A stretch of 25,715 bases of DNA, taken from NCBI GenBank assembly GCA_934541015.1, contig CAKTDC010000035.1, forward strand, positions 1 to 25,715, in the 5' to 3' direction. Shown piece after piece: positions 1-8,626 of this stretch. Numbering within the stretch: position 1 is the stretch's first letter; the number at the start of each line of letters is the position of its first letter. Origin of the DNA: an uncultured Luteimonas sp. GTDB taxonomy: Bacteria > Pseudomonadota > Gammaproteobacteria > Xanthomonadales > Xanthomonadaceae. A program made the translations under genes and the position numbers. The notes under the pieces were generated by a model that worked only from the letters and a program-made list of their open reading frames with translations, had not been told where the DNA came from and did no database searches.

Positions 1-483
1 AGCGAGCCCTTCCTTGAGAAGAACGCGGTGTCTCCCGACCCCGCGCGCGACGTCATCCACCGCTCCGAGGACCACCGATTCTTCTACCGCACCTCGATCT
101 TCGACCGCCAGGGCGAGCGCGCACACCGCGAGGACCTGGCGCCGCCGCAGCTGTGCAGCATGGACTGCCGCGACGCCATGCCGCGCAACGAGGCCATGGC
201 CGAAGGCCTGCAGTGGCGCCAGGTGCGGATCGGCCCGATGCCGGGGCAAGAGCCGGGCAAGGAGGCCGAGGGGCCGGACAACGCCGCCTTCGTCGGCGGC
301 CTGTTCGAGCAGATGCGGCTGGGCAATGGCGAGGGCGCGGGCACGCTGGCGGCCGGGCATCTCAACGGCGTGGGCGGCCAGCTCTGGCTGCAGCGCGGGC
401 AGCAGCAGATGCTGGAGGCCGACCGGACGCGGGAAGCCGAGGCGCAGCAGCAGGTGCAGCAGCAGGTCGAGATGGCCCGCTGA
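1..483 (+). CDS. C-terminal part of an unrecognised protein (5' truncated by window edge)
   Basis: Frame 1 is open from the first base to a TGA at 481-483, giving 160 residues with no start seen, so the gene begins outside the window. An internal ATG start is possible but nothing supports one. The visible part is hydrophilic and mixed in charge, with a stretch reading RSEDHRFFYRTSIFD near its start. A glycine-rich patch follows (about residues 111-133), and the tail is Gln/Glu-rich (about 134-157). There is no signal peptide, membrane segment or motif I recognise. I considered a secreted effector tail of the XVIPCD or DUF3274 type, but the hallmark residues of either are not visible. Function unknown. 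The coding call rests on the open frame and on codon use like that of the neighbours. Confidence 0.55.
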   Translation, partial: SEPFLEKNAVSPDPARDVIHRSEDHRFFYRTSIFDRQGERAHREDLAPPQLCSMDCRDAMPRNEAMAEGLQWRQVRIGPMPGQEPGKEAEGPDNAAFVGGLFEQMRLGNGEGAGTLAAGHLNGVGGQLWLQRGQQQMLEADRTREAEAQQQVQQQVEMAR

Positions 484-524
484 TCCTGTGCCGCGGCCTC
501 GCGGCCCCGGCCGGATCCCCGTAC

Positions 525-659
525 CGTCATCCCGGCGAACGCCGGGATCCATTTTGATTCCCAGGTTACGGACAGGCGGATCCCGGCCTTCGCCCACTAC
601 TGTCCGGAGAACTTTTCAAACAGATGATCCCGGCTGGACAGCCGGCCTTCGCCGGGATC
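525..659. repeat. Cluster of short palindromic (REP-like) units
   Basis: Positions 529-548 form a perfect hairpin: 8-bp arms ATCCCGGC/GCCGGGAT around a GAAC loop, preceded by CGTC. Related half-units lie at about 579-594 (GGATCCCGGCCTTCGCC) and 626-659 (GATCCCGGC ... GCCGGGATC). The core matches the CGTCATYCC ... GGGATCC type of repeat scattered between genes in many proteobacteria. It lies between the 3' ends of two convergent genes, so it could also act as a transcript-end structure. No coding frame is credible here. Confidence 0.7.
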
Positions 660-682
660 ACTGCACAGGGATACTCCACTTT

Positions 683-813
683 GGAACCTCTGAACAACTC
701 GCTTTTGATCGTCATTCCCGCGAAGGCGGGAATCCATGGGCTCTGATTTTCAACGGGTTGACGTCCATGGATCCCCGCCTTCGCGGGGATGACGGTAGTT
801 GTTCAGAGGTTCC
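683..813. mobile_element. 131-bp MITE-like element with 17-bp terminal inverted repeats
   Basis: The left end GGAACCTCTGAACAACT (683-699) is the exact reverse complement of the right end at 797-813. Both ends are flanked by the tetramer CTTT (679-682 and 814-817), which could be a target-site duplication. Inside is a second, nested inverted repeat (710-739 against 765-794, two mismatches in 30). Each of its arms folds into its own hairpin with 8-bp stems (714-733 and 771-790). There is no room for a transposase, so any movement would have to be in trans. The ends resemble, from memory, those of IS5-family elements. That assignment is an inference. Confidence 0.7.
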
Positions 814-844
814 CTTTGCTCGCAGTATCACCGCCGGGGCGCCT

Positions 845-1834
845 TCAGCGCTCCGAGTGCCCGCTGTCGTAATAGTCGCGGCGGGTGAACAGGTCCGGCT
901 GCACCAGGTCGATGAAGGCGCGGGCCTGCGGCGACAGCACCTTGCCCTTGCGCATGACCACGCCGTAGCTGCGCGGCGGGAACAGCCTGTCGAGCGGACG
1001 CACCGCGAGGGTCTGGCGGTCGGCATCGTTGAGGCAGACCGAGGAGATGATGCTGATGCCCATGCCCATGGCCACGTACTGCTTGATCACTTCCCAGCCG
1101 CCGACCTCCAGCGCCACCCGGTAGGGCACCCGGTTGCGCCGGAACACCTGGTCGACCAGGCGCATCGTCACCAGCCGCTTGGGCGGCAGGATCAGGTCGT
1201 GGGCGGCGATGTCGGCCAGGGTTGGCGCCGGGTGCAGCGCCAGCGGGTGGTTGGGCGGCGCGATCAGCACCTGGTCGAAGCTGTAGACCGGGGCGTAGCT
1301 GATGTCGGGCGGCACGTCGATCATCGAGCCGAAGGTGAGGTCGACCACGTTCTCGCGCACCAGGTCGGCGCCGTCGGCGGTGATCGCGCTGTGCAGGACC
1401 ACGCGCACCTCCGGATGCTCGGCGCGGAAGTGCGCGATCAGCTTCGGCAGCAGGTACAGGGTGGTGGTGCTGTTGGCGGCGATCGCCAGCTCGCCCGCGT
1501 CCATGCCCCGGGTCTGGCGCCGGAAGACCTCGGGCAGGGCGTCGAGGCCGTCGACCAGGGGCCGCGCCAGCTCGTACAGGGTCTCGCCCTCCCGGGTCGG
1601 CACCAGCCGCCGGCCGCTGCGCTCGAACAGCCGGGTGCCGAACTCGCGCTCCAGCGCCTGCAGCTGCAGCGTCACCGCCGGCTGGCTGAGGAACAGGGCC
1701 TCGGCCGCGCGCGAGACCGATCCGAGGCGTGCGGTCTGGCAGAACGCCCGCAGCGGCTTCAGCCGGTCCGCCTTGTAGGTGAACCGGGGGGGCGAATCGG
1801 CCGATTTGCGCGGCGTTTTCCGGCGCGAAGACAT
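845..1834 (-). CDS. LysR-family transcriptional regulator, probable regulator of aceBA
   Basis: The 329-residue protein has the usual LysR layout. A winged helix-turn-helix lies at about residues 24-83 (LKPLRAFCQTARLGSVSRAAEALFLSQPAVTLQLQ, in part). A linker helix follows, then a periplasmic-binding-like effector domain (about 105-310). The tail from about residue 310 is an Arg/Asp-rich extension. ATG at 1834 is chosen as the start; an in-frame TTG at 1843 would add three residues, and neither has a strong ribosome site. The gene is divergent from aceB across an AT-rich 120-base gap. By the usual LysR arrangement it probably controls aceBA and itself, with a small metabolite as co-inducer. 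The effector is not evident from sequence. Confidence 0.9.
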   Translation of the reverse strand: MSSRRKTPRKSADSPPRFTYKADRLKPLRAFCQTARLGSVSRAAEALFLSQPAVTLQLQALEREFGTRLFERSGRRLVPTREGETLYELARPLVDGLDALPEVFRRQTRGMDAGELAIAANSTTTLYLLPKLIAHFRAEHPEVRVVLHSAITADGADLVRENVVDLTFGSMIDVPPDISYAPVYSFDQVLIAPPNHPLALHPAPTLADIAAHDLILPPKRLVTMRLVDQVFRRNRVPYRVALEVGGWEVIKQYVAMGMGISIISSVCLNDADRQTLAVRPLDRLFPPRSYGVVMRKGKVLSPQARAFIDLVQPDLFTRRDYYDSGHSER

Positions 1835-1941
1835 TGATTCCAAATAAGTATTAATAAAACTAATGAATTACATTGAAAAAACTGCATTGTCAAATAAATG
1901 TAGCGGGGGGATGGTGCTGTTGCACCGCAACAGTCCCAAGC
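1835..1941. promoter_or_regulatory. AT-rich divergent promoter/operator region between lysR-type gene and aceB
   Basis: Positions 1838-1900 are sharply AT-rich against a roughly 70% GC background. They contain a perfect palindrome TATTAATA (1849-1856) and an imperfect dyad TAATGAATTA (1861-1870). CAAATAA occurs twice (1841-1847 and 1891-1897), and CATTG three times (1832, 1871, 1885). A weak sigma-70-like pair for aceB could be TTGAAA (1873-1878) with TAAATG (1895-1900). Dyads and repeats of this kind are expected for LysR-type binding sites, but the operator itself is not proven. Confidence 0.5.
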
Positions 1942-1954
1942 CAGGAGTCATCCG

Positions 1955-3544
1955 ATGTCCGCAGTCCTGAAGGAAACCCCCGCGCCCGGTCTGACCTTGA
2001 CCGTCGATGTCCCGGCCGACCTGCTCGGCGAAGCCGCCCGGACCTTCCTTGCCGGACTCCATCGCCGCTTCGAGCCGGTGCGTCAGGCCAGGCTCCAGGA
2101 CCGGGTCCGTCGCCAGGCGGCCTATGACAGCGGCGAGCTGCCGGACTTCCGGGCCGACACCCGCGCCATCCGCGAGGGCGACTGGACCGTGGCCCCGCTG
2201 CCCGAGCCGCTGCTCGACCGTCGCGTCGAGATCACCGGCCCGGTCGATCCGAAGATGGTCATCAACGCCCTGAACTCCGGCGCCAACTGCTACATGGCCG
2301 ACTTCGAGGATTCCACCGCGCCGACCTGGGACAACCTGGTCACCGGCCAGCGCGCGCTGCGCGAGGCGATCGCCGGCACCCTGTCCTTCGAGGGCGGCGG
2401 CAAGCGCTACACGCTCAAGCCCGAGGCCGAGCAGGCGGTCCTGATCGTGCGCCCGCGCGGCTGGCACCTGGACGAGAAGCACGTGCTGGTCGACGGCCAG
2501 CGGATGTCCGCCTCGCTGTTCGACGCAGGGCTGTTCGCCTTCCACAACGCGCGCGTGCTGGCCGACAAGGGCCGCGGCCCCTACCTGTACATCCCCAAGC
2601 TGCAGTCGATGGAAGAGGCGCAGCTGTGGCAGGACGTGCTGGCGCACATCGAGTCCGAACTCGGCCTGCCGCAGGGCCAGATCAAGGTCACGGTGCTGAT
2701 CGAGACCTTGCCGGCGGCGTTCGAGATGGACGAGATCCTGCACGCCCTGCGCGAGCGCATCGCCGGCCTGAACTGCGGGCGCTGGGACTACATCTTCTCC
2801 TACATCAAGACCCTGCGCGCCCACCGCGACCGGGTGCTGCCCGAGCGCGGCCAGGTGACGATGACCCAGCCGTTCCTGCGCGCGTATTCGGAGCTGCTGA
2901 TCCAGACCTGCCATCGCCGCGGCGCGCACGCGATGGGCGGCATGGCCGCGCAGATCCCGATCTCCGGCGACCCGGAGGCGAACGAGCAGGCGCTGGCGCG
3001 GGTGCGCGCCGACAAGCTGCGCGAGGCCACCGCAGGACACGACGGCACCTGGGTGGCGCATCCGGGCCTGATCCCGATCGCCCGCCAGGTGTTCGACGAG
3101 CGCATGCCCACGCCGCACCAGCAGCACATCGGCCGCGAGGAGGTGATCGTCACCCGCGACGACCTGCTGCGCCCGTCGCTGGGCACGATCACCCGCGCCG
3201 GTTTCGAGGGCAACGTCGAGGTCTGCGTGCGCTACCTGGCCGCCTGGCTCGACGGCAACGGCTGCGTGCCGATCAACTGGCTCATGGAAGATGCCGCCAC
3301 CGCCGAGATCGCGCGCGCGCAGCTGTGGCAGTGGCTGCACGGCGAGCCGCTGCACCTGGACGACGGCACCCCGATCGACGGCGTGCTGCTCGACCGCGCC
3401 CTGCTCGCCCTGCCCTCGCGCCTGGCCAGCCAGCCGATGCCCGGCGCCGCCCGGGTCACCGAAGCCATCGCGCTGCTGGAGGAACTCACCGAACGCGACA
3501 CCCTCGAGGAATTCCTCACTCTGCCGGCTTACGAGCGGATCTGA
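1955..3544 (+). CDS. aceB: Malate synthase A
   Basis: This 529-residue enzyme is the length expected of the malate synthase A family. It condenses glyoxylate with acetyl-CoA to give malate, the second step of the glyoxylate shunt, in the cytosol. Hallmarks are NCYMADFEDSTAPTW (about residues 109-123) and RPRGWHL with the active-site arginine (about 166-172). The metal/substrate segment is IETLPAAFEMDEI, followed by GRWDYIFSYIK and MEDAAT, whose aspartate at about 446 is the expected catalytic acid/base. ATG at 1955 follows AGGAG at 1942-1946. The gene precedes aceA in the same direction with a 125-base gap, so the two probably form an operon for growth on acetate or fatty acids. Confidence 0.97.
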   Translation: MSAVLKETPAPGLTLTVDVPADLLGEAARTFLAGLHRRFEPVRQARLQDRVRRQAAYDSGELPDFRADTRAIREGDWTVAPLPEPLLDRRVEITGPVDPKMVINALNSGANCYMADFEDSTAPTWDNLVTGQRALREAIAGTLSFEGGGKRYTLKPEAEQAVLIVRPRGWHLDEKHVLVDGQRMSASLFDAGLFAFHNARVLADKGRGPYLYIPKLQSMEEAQLWQDVLAHIESELGLPQGQIKVTVLIETLPAAFEMDEILHALRERIAGLNCGRWDYIFSYIKTLRAHRDRVLPERGQVTMTQPFLRAYSELLIQTCHRRGAHAMGGMAAQIPISGDPEANEQALARVRADKLREATAGHDGTWVAHPGLIPIARQVFDERMPTPHQQHIGREEVIVTRDDLLRPSLGTITRAGFEGNVEVCVRYLAAWLDGNGCVPINWLMEDAATAEIARAQLWQWLHGEPLHLDDGTPIDGVLLDRALLALPSRLASQPMPGAARVTEAIALLEELTERDTLEEFLTLPAYERI

Positions 3545-3548
3545 AGGC

Positions 3549-3655
3549 CGGGAATCGGGAATGGGGAATCGCAAAAGCGGTTCCGGCATTCCCCGCTCCC
3601 GCTCCCGCTTCTCCCGATTCCCGATTCCCGATTCCCGATTCCCGATTCCCGATTT
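3549..3655. repeat. CCCGATT heptamer tandem repeat with an upstream inverted copy, in the aceB-aceA gap
   Basis: Six perfect copies of CCCGATT run from 3613 to 3654, preceded by GCTCCC hexamers (about 3595-3610). Starting five bases after the aceB stop, 3549-3571 reads as the complementary sense (CGGGAATCGGGAATGGGGAATCG is the pattern, with one variant unit). The transcript could therefore fold the two arms into a long imperfect hairpin with a loop of about 40 bases. The structure ends just before the aceA ribosome site (AGGAG at 3659-3663). Arrays of this ATTCCCG type recur between genes in xanthomonads as far as I recall. Confidence 0.85.
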
Positions 3656-3669
3656 AACAGGAGACCACC

Positions 3670-5010
<1,341 letters not shown>

Positions 5011-5046
5011 TCGTGGCGCGGTAGCGCTCCATCACCGGACGCGTGC

Positions 5047-5079
5047 GGAGAAGGCGGCCCAGGCCGCCTTCTCCTTTTT
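5047..5079 (+). terminator. Rho-independent terminator of aceA
   Basis: GGAGAAGGCGGCC (5047-5059) pairs perfectly with GGCCGCCTTCTCC (5062-5074), and five T residues follow directly (5075-5079). This is the clearest intrinsic terminator in the window, and its orientation fits the end of the aceBA transcript. Confidence 0.93.
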
Positions 5080-5235
5080 GCATGCCCGGCCTCTACGGGA
5101 GCGGCGTCCTTCCGTGCTCGATGGCTGCCGTCCGGGGCCATGGGCGAGGGGTCCGGAGCAGGACAGATCTCTGCCCCGGATCAGGTCCGGAATCGGGATG
5201 CCAGGCTGCGCCCTGCGCCTGGACGCGAAGCGCCA

Positions 5236-6750
5236 TCACGCCGCGAGCAGGGAGGCGCCGCGGTCGAAGCCGCGGTAGCCCAGCGCCTCGGTCAGGTGCA
5301 CGGTGGCGATGCGTTCGCTGCCGGCCAGGTCGGCGATGGTGCGGCTGACGCGCAGGATGCGGTGCATCGAGCGCGCCGACAGCTGCAGGGCGTCGATGGC
5401 GCGCTCGAGCAGAGCCTGGTCGTCCTCGTCCAGCCGGCACCAGGCCATGGTCGCGGCCTGCCCGAGGTTGGCGTTGAGGCAGCCGGCGCGCTGCAGCTGC
5501 AGCGCCCGCGCCCGTTCGACGCGGGCGCGGACCGCATCGCTGGCTTCGCCAGGCGGGCCGTCCGGGCGCAGCTCCGACGGCGGCAGCCGCGGCACGTCCA
5601 CGTGCAGGTCGATGCGGTCGAGCAGGGGCCCGGAAATGCGGCTGCGGTAGCGCTGGATCGCTTCCTCGTGGCAGCGGCAGCGGCCGGAACTGTCGCCGGC
5701 CCAGCCGCAGGGACACGGGTTCATCGCGGCCACGAGCTGGAATCTCGCCGGGAACTCGCTCTGCCGCGCGGCGCGGGAAATCGTCACCACCCCCGATTCC
5801 AGCGGCTCGCGCAGCACCTCCAGCGCGCGGCGGTCCCACTCGGGGAGTTCGTCGAGGAACAGCACGCCGTTGTGCGCGAGCGAGATCTCGCCCGGCCGCG
5901 GTTCGGAGCCGCCGCCGGCCAGGGCCACGGCGCTGGCGGTGTGATGCGGGGCGCGCAGTGGCCGCGTGCGCCAGCGGGCAGGATCGAGCCCGCGCCCGCT
6001 GACCGAGGCCACCGCGGCGGTTTCCAGCGCCTCGGCCTCGCTGGCTTCGGGCAGGATGCCGGGCAGGCGCGTGGCCAGCAGGGTCTTGCCGCAGCCTGGC
6101 GGACCGACCAGGAGCAGGTGGTGGGCGCCGGCCGCGGCGATCTCCAGCGCGCGCCGCGCCTGCGCCTGGCCGCGCACGTCGCGCAGGTCGGGAGCGGGCA
6201 CCTTGACCGTCGCGGGGGCGACCGCCGCGGGCAGCGAGCGGCTGCCGCCCAGCATCGCGCAGACCTCCAGCAGGGTGCGCGCGGTGAGGGTCTGCAGATC
6301 CGAGGCCAGCGCCGCTTCGCCGCCGTTGCCGGCGGGGACCACCAGGGTCCGGCCGGCCGTCGCGCAGGCCAGCGCCGCCGGGAGCACGCCGTCGACGGCG
6401 CGCAGCTCGCCGGTCAGGCCCAGTTCGCCGATGAACTCGTGATCGCGCAGCGCCGTGGCCGGGATCTGGCCGCTCGCGGCGAGGATGCCCAGCGCGATCG
6501 GCAGGTCGAAGCGGCCGCCGCACTTGGGCAGGTCGGCCGGCGCCAGGTTGACGGTGATCCGGCGGGCGGGAAATTTGTACTGCGCGCACTGGATCGCGGA
6601 GCGCACCCGGTCCTTGGCTTCCCGCACCGCGGCTTCCGGGAGCCCCACGATCGACATCGAGGGCAGGCCGCCGGACAGGTGCACCTCGACCTTGACGTGG
6701 GGGGCGCGCACGCCGGCGCGCGCGCGTCCGTGCACGAGCGCAAGTCCCAT
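5236..6750 (-). CDS. comM: ComM/YifB-family Mg-chelatase-like AAA+ ATPase
   Basis: The protein is 504 residues, the normal family length. Order of domains: an N-terminal Lon-like (S5-fold) domain beginning MGLALVHGRARAGV with the GLPEAAVREAKDRVRSAI segment; an AAA+ core with Walker A GPPGCGKT (Lys about 222) and Walker B LFLDELPEW; and a C-terminal Mg-chelatase helical domain that includes SARSMHRILRVSRTIADL. ComM is a hexameric branch-migration helicase that helps integrate donor DNA during natural transformation. The start at 6750 is ten bases downstream of the ubiK stop, so both are probably on one transcript. No competence pilus genes are in view. Confidence 0.95.
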   Translation of the reverse strand: MGLALVHGRARAGVRAPHVKVEVHLSGGLPSMSIVGLPEAAVREAKDRVRSAIQCAQYKFPARRITVNLAPADLPKCGGRFDLPIALGILAASGQIPATALRDHEFIGELGLTGELRAVDGVLPAALACATAGRTLVVPAGNGGEAALASDLQTLTARTLLEVCAMLGGSRSLPAAVAPATVKVPAPDLRDVRGQAQARRALEIAAAGAHHLLLVGPPGCGKTLLATRLPGILPEASEAEALETAAVASVSGRGLDPARWRTRPLRAPHHTASAVALAGGGSEPRPGEISLAHNGVLFLDELPEWDRRALEVLREPLESGVVTISRAARQSEFPARFQLVAAMNPCPCGWAGDSSGRCRCHEEAIQRYRSRISGPLLDRIDLHVDVPRLPPSELRPDGPPGEASDAVRARVERARALQLQRAGCLNANLGQAATMAWCRLDEDDQALLERAIDALQLSARSMHRILRVSRTIADLAGSERIATVHLTEALGYRGFDRGASLLAA

Positions 6751-6760
6751 GGCCGCCGGC

Positions 6761-7048
6761 TCAGTGCGACGGCGACAGCGGCCGGGCCGCCGCGTCGGCG
6801 GTGGCCGCCAGCTGCACTTCGAGCAGCTCGACCAGGCGCTCGATCTCGTCGAGCTTCTCGCGGGTGCGCAGCAGCACCGCGCGCTGCACGTCGAACTCCT
6901 CGCGGGTCACCAGGTCGAGCCGGGCCAGGCCGGACTGCAGCACCGCCTTGAAGTTCTCCTGCATCTCCTCGCGGCTGTCGCGCAGGCCGGGCGGCACCAG
7001 GCCGCTGAGGCGGCGGGCGAGGTCGTCGATATGGCTCATGTCGATCAT
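6761..7048 (-). CDS. ubiK: Accessory factor UbiK (YqiC/BMFP family)
   Basis: This small protein of 95 residues is predicted mostly helical. It has an amphipathic N-terminal segment (about 1-45, DDLARRLSGLVPPGLRDSREEMQENFK). The C-terminal coiled coil (about 50-80) contains the family pattern LVTREEFDVQRAVLLRTREKL, in part. UbiK family members are trimeric coiled-coil proteins that bind lipid and assist the aerobic ubiquinone biosynthesis complex with UbiJ. The start at 7048 is preceded by AGGAG on the minus strand. It is followed ten bases later by comM on the same strand and is divergent from the PII gene. Confidence 0.88.
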   Translation of the reverse strand: MIDMSHIDDLARRLSGLVPPGLRDSREEMQENFKAVLQSGLARLDLVTREEFDVQRAVLLRTREKLDEIERLVELLEVQLAATADAAARPLSPSH

Positions 7049-7207
7049 GGTCGTGCTCCTGCCGGGGGATTGGCGGCCAGCATGGGCGCTGGCGCAGGGT
7101 AGCGCCATCGGCGGATGGCCCCGGTGAGTGTAGGAAAATTCCGAATCCCGCCGCCGGCCGCGGCCGACCGGGTAGCATATGCCGTGGCGCGGCATTCGGA
7201 GGAAGCG

Positions 7208-7546
7208 ATGAAACTGGTCATGGCGGTCATCAAGCCGTTCAAGCTCGAGGATGTGCGCGAGGCGCTGGCCGAGGTCGGCGTCGCCGGGATCACGGTCACC
7301 GAGGTCAAGGGGTTCGGCCGCCAGAAGGGCCACACCGAGCTGTACCGCGGCGCCGAGTACGTGGTCGACTTCCTGCCCAAGGTCAAGCTGGAGATCGCGG
7401 TGACCGAGGCGCAGCTCGACGCGGTGGTCGAGGCCATCCTCAAGTCCGCCGGCACCGGCAAGATCGGCGACGGCAAGGTGTTCGTCTACGACCTCGAGCG
7501 CGTGGTGCGCATCCGCACCGGCGAGATGGACGGCGACGCGCTCTGA
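7208..7546 (+). CDS. glnB: Nitrogen regulatory protein P-II
   Basis: The protein has 112 residues, the standard PII length, starting MKLVMAVIKPFKLEDVREAL. The T-loop GFGRQKGHTELYRGAEYVVDF (in part) carries the uridylylation tyrosine at exactly position 51. The C-terminal signature is GDGKVFVYDLERVVRIRTGE. PII is a trimeric sensor of 2-oxoglutarate, ATP/ADP and glutamine status. It controls GlnE, NtrB and AmtB partners. The start at 7208 follows GGAGGAA (7198-7204). No amtB is adjacent in the window, so GlnB against GlnK cannot be settled from context. Confidence 0.93.
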   Translation: MKLVMAVIKPFKLEDVREALAEVGVAGITVTEVKGFGRQKGHTELYRGAEYVVDFLPKVKLEIAVTEAQLDAVVEAILKSAGTGKIGDGKVFVYDLERVVRIRTGEMDGDAL

Positions 7547-7597
7547 TCGTGCGCAGCCGGGCGCGCCGTGCGCCCATGGACCGGTGAAAGGGCGCGA

Positions 7598-8278
7598 ATG
7601 CCGCGAACGTTGACTCCCGCCGGCCGCATCGGCCTGTCCATCGCCTTCGCCACCGGCCTCTACGGCCTGTCCTTCGGCGCGCTGGCGGTGGCGGCCGGGC
7701 TGGGCTTCTGGCAGACCATGGCGCTGAGCCTGCTGATGTTCACCGGCGGCTCGCAGTTCGCCTATATCGGCGTGATCGCGGGCGGCGGCAGCGGCGGCTC
7801 GGCCTTCGCCGCGGCCAGCCTGCTCGGCATCCGCAACGCGGTCTACGGCATGCAGGTCAACCGCATGCTGCGGCCGCGCGGCGTGGCACGGCTGCTGGCC
7901 GCGCAGGTGACGATCGACGAATCGGCCGCCACCGCACTGGGCCAGGATGATCCGGACGAACAGCGGCGCGGCTTCTGGATCGCCGGGCTGGGCGTGTTCG
8001 TGCTGTGGAACCTGTTCACCGCGCTCGGCGCGGTGCTGGGCGATATCGTCGGCGACCCGCGGCGGTGGGGCCTGGACGGGGCGGCGGTGGCCGCCTTCAT
8101 CGGCCTGCTCTGGCCGCGGCTGCGCGGGCGCGAGCCGGTGGCGATCGCGGTGGTCTGTGGACTGGCCACGGCCCTGGCGCTGCCGTGGCTGCCGCCTGGC
8201 GTCCCGATCCTGGTCGCGGCGGTGGTCGCCGCGGTCTGGGCGTTGCTGCTGCCGCCCCGGCGGGGGGAAGCGGCGTGA
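7598..8278 (+). CDS. azlC: AzlC-family branched-chain amino-acid exporter subunit
   Basis: This 226-residue integral membrane protein shows several hydrophobic segments and the AzlC-type N-terminal half. Readable marks are ATGLYGLSFGALAVAAGLGFWQTMALSLLMFTGGSQFAY (in part), RNAVYGMQVNRML and a QVTIDESAATAL segment. AzlC works with the small partner AzlD to export branched-chain amino acids. The ATG at 7598 follows GAAAGG (7586-7591); an in-frame GTG at 7568 would add ten residues with no better ribosome site. The stop overlaps the azlD start, so the pair is translationally coupled. Confidence 0.9.
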   Translation: MPRTLTPAGRIGLSIAFATGLYGLSFGALAVAAGLGFWQTMALSLLMFTGGSQFAYIGVIAGGGSGGSAFAAASLLGIRNAVYGMQVNRMLRPRGVARLLAAQVTIDESAATALGQDDPDEQRRGFWIAGLGVFVLWNLFTALGAVLGDIVGDPRRWGLDGAAVAAFIGLLWPRLRGREPVAIAVVCGLATALALPWLPPGVPILVAAVVAAVWALLLPPRRGEAA

Positions 8279-8589
8279 ACGGCGGCTGGGAGTGGCTGCT
8301 GCTGGCCTGCGCCGTGGCCTTCCTGACCAAGCTGGCCGGCTACCTGGTGCCGGCGCGCTGGCTGCAGGGGCCGCGCATGGTGCGCGTCACCGGCGCGGTG
8401 ACCATCGGCCTGCTGGCCTCGCTGGTGGTGGTGAATACCTTCGCCGGCGGCCAGCAGCTGGTGCTCGACGCCCGCGCCGGGGCCCTGGCCGCGGCGATCG
8501 TCGCCCTGCTGTGCCGGGTGCCGTTCCTCGGCGTGGTGGTGATCGGCGCCGCGGCCGCGGCGCTGCTGCGGCTGGCCGGGATCGGCTGA
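8275..8589 (+). CDS. azlD: AzlD-family branched-chain amino-acid transport partner
   Basis: This small membrane protein has 104 residues and about three to four hydrophobic segments. AzlD-type features include the N-terminal AFLTKLAGYLVPARWL and the central GAVTIGLLASLVVVNTF. It starts with GTG at 8275, sharing bases with the azlC stop (GTGA), and GGGGGAA lies six bases upstream. Family members are the small subunit of the AzlCD exporter. The pairing with azlC directly upstream supports the call. Confidence 0.88.
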   Translation: MNGGWEWLLLACAVAFLTKLAGYLVPARWLQGPRMVRVTGAVTIGLLASLVVVNTFAGGQQLVLDARAGALAAAIVALLCRVPFLGVVVIGAAAAALLRLAGIG

Positions 8590-8626
8590 TCCAGGCTGTG
8601 CGCGGGCGGCGGGGTGACTGTTCTGC

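Noticed and set aside
1..483. A type IV secretion effector tail (XVIPCD) or DUF3274-type effector end
   Set aside because: The Gln-rich end is suggestive, but none of the conserved internal motifs of these families can be seen in the fragment.
14..1837. A plus-strand open frame covering the left intergenic region and the LysR gene in antisense
   Set aside because: The minus-strand LysR protein is unmistakable, and the plus-strand translation is low-complexity and crosses the repeat elements.
5083..5235. A small gene or RNA between the aceA terminator and comM
   Set aside because: No frame with a ribosome site and no convincing stem beyond short GC pairings was seen.
7049..7207. A sigma-54 promoter ahead of the PII gene
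   Set aside because: A TGGCGC-like string exists near 7185, but the GG/GC dinucleotide spacing required for -24/-12 elements is not met.
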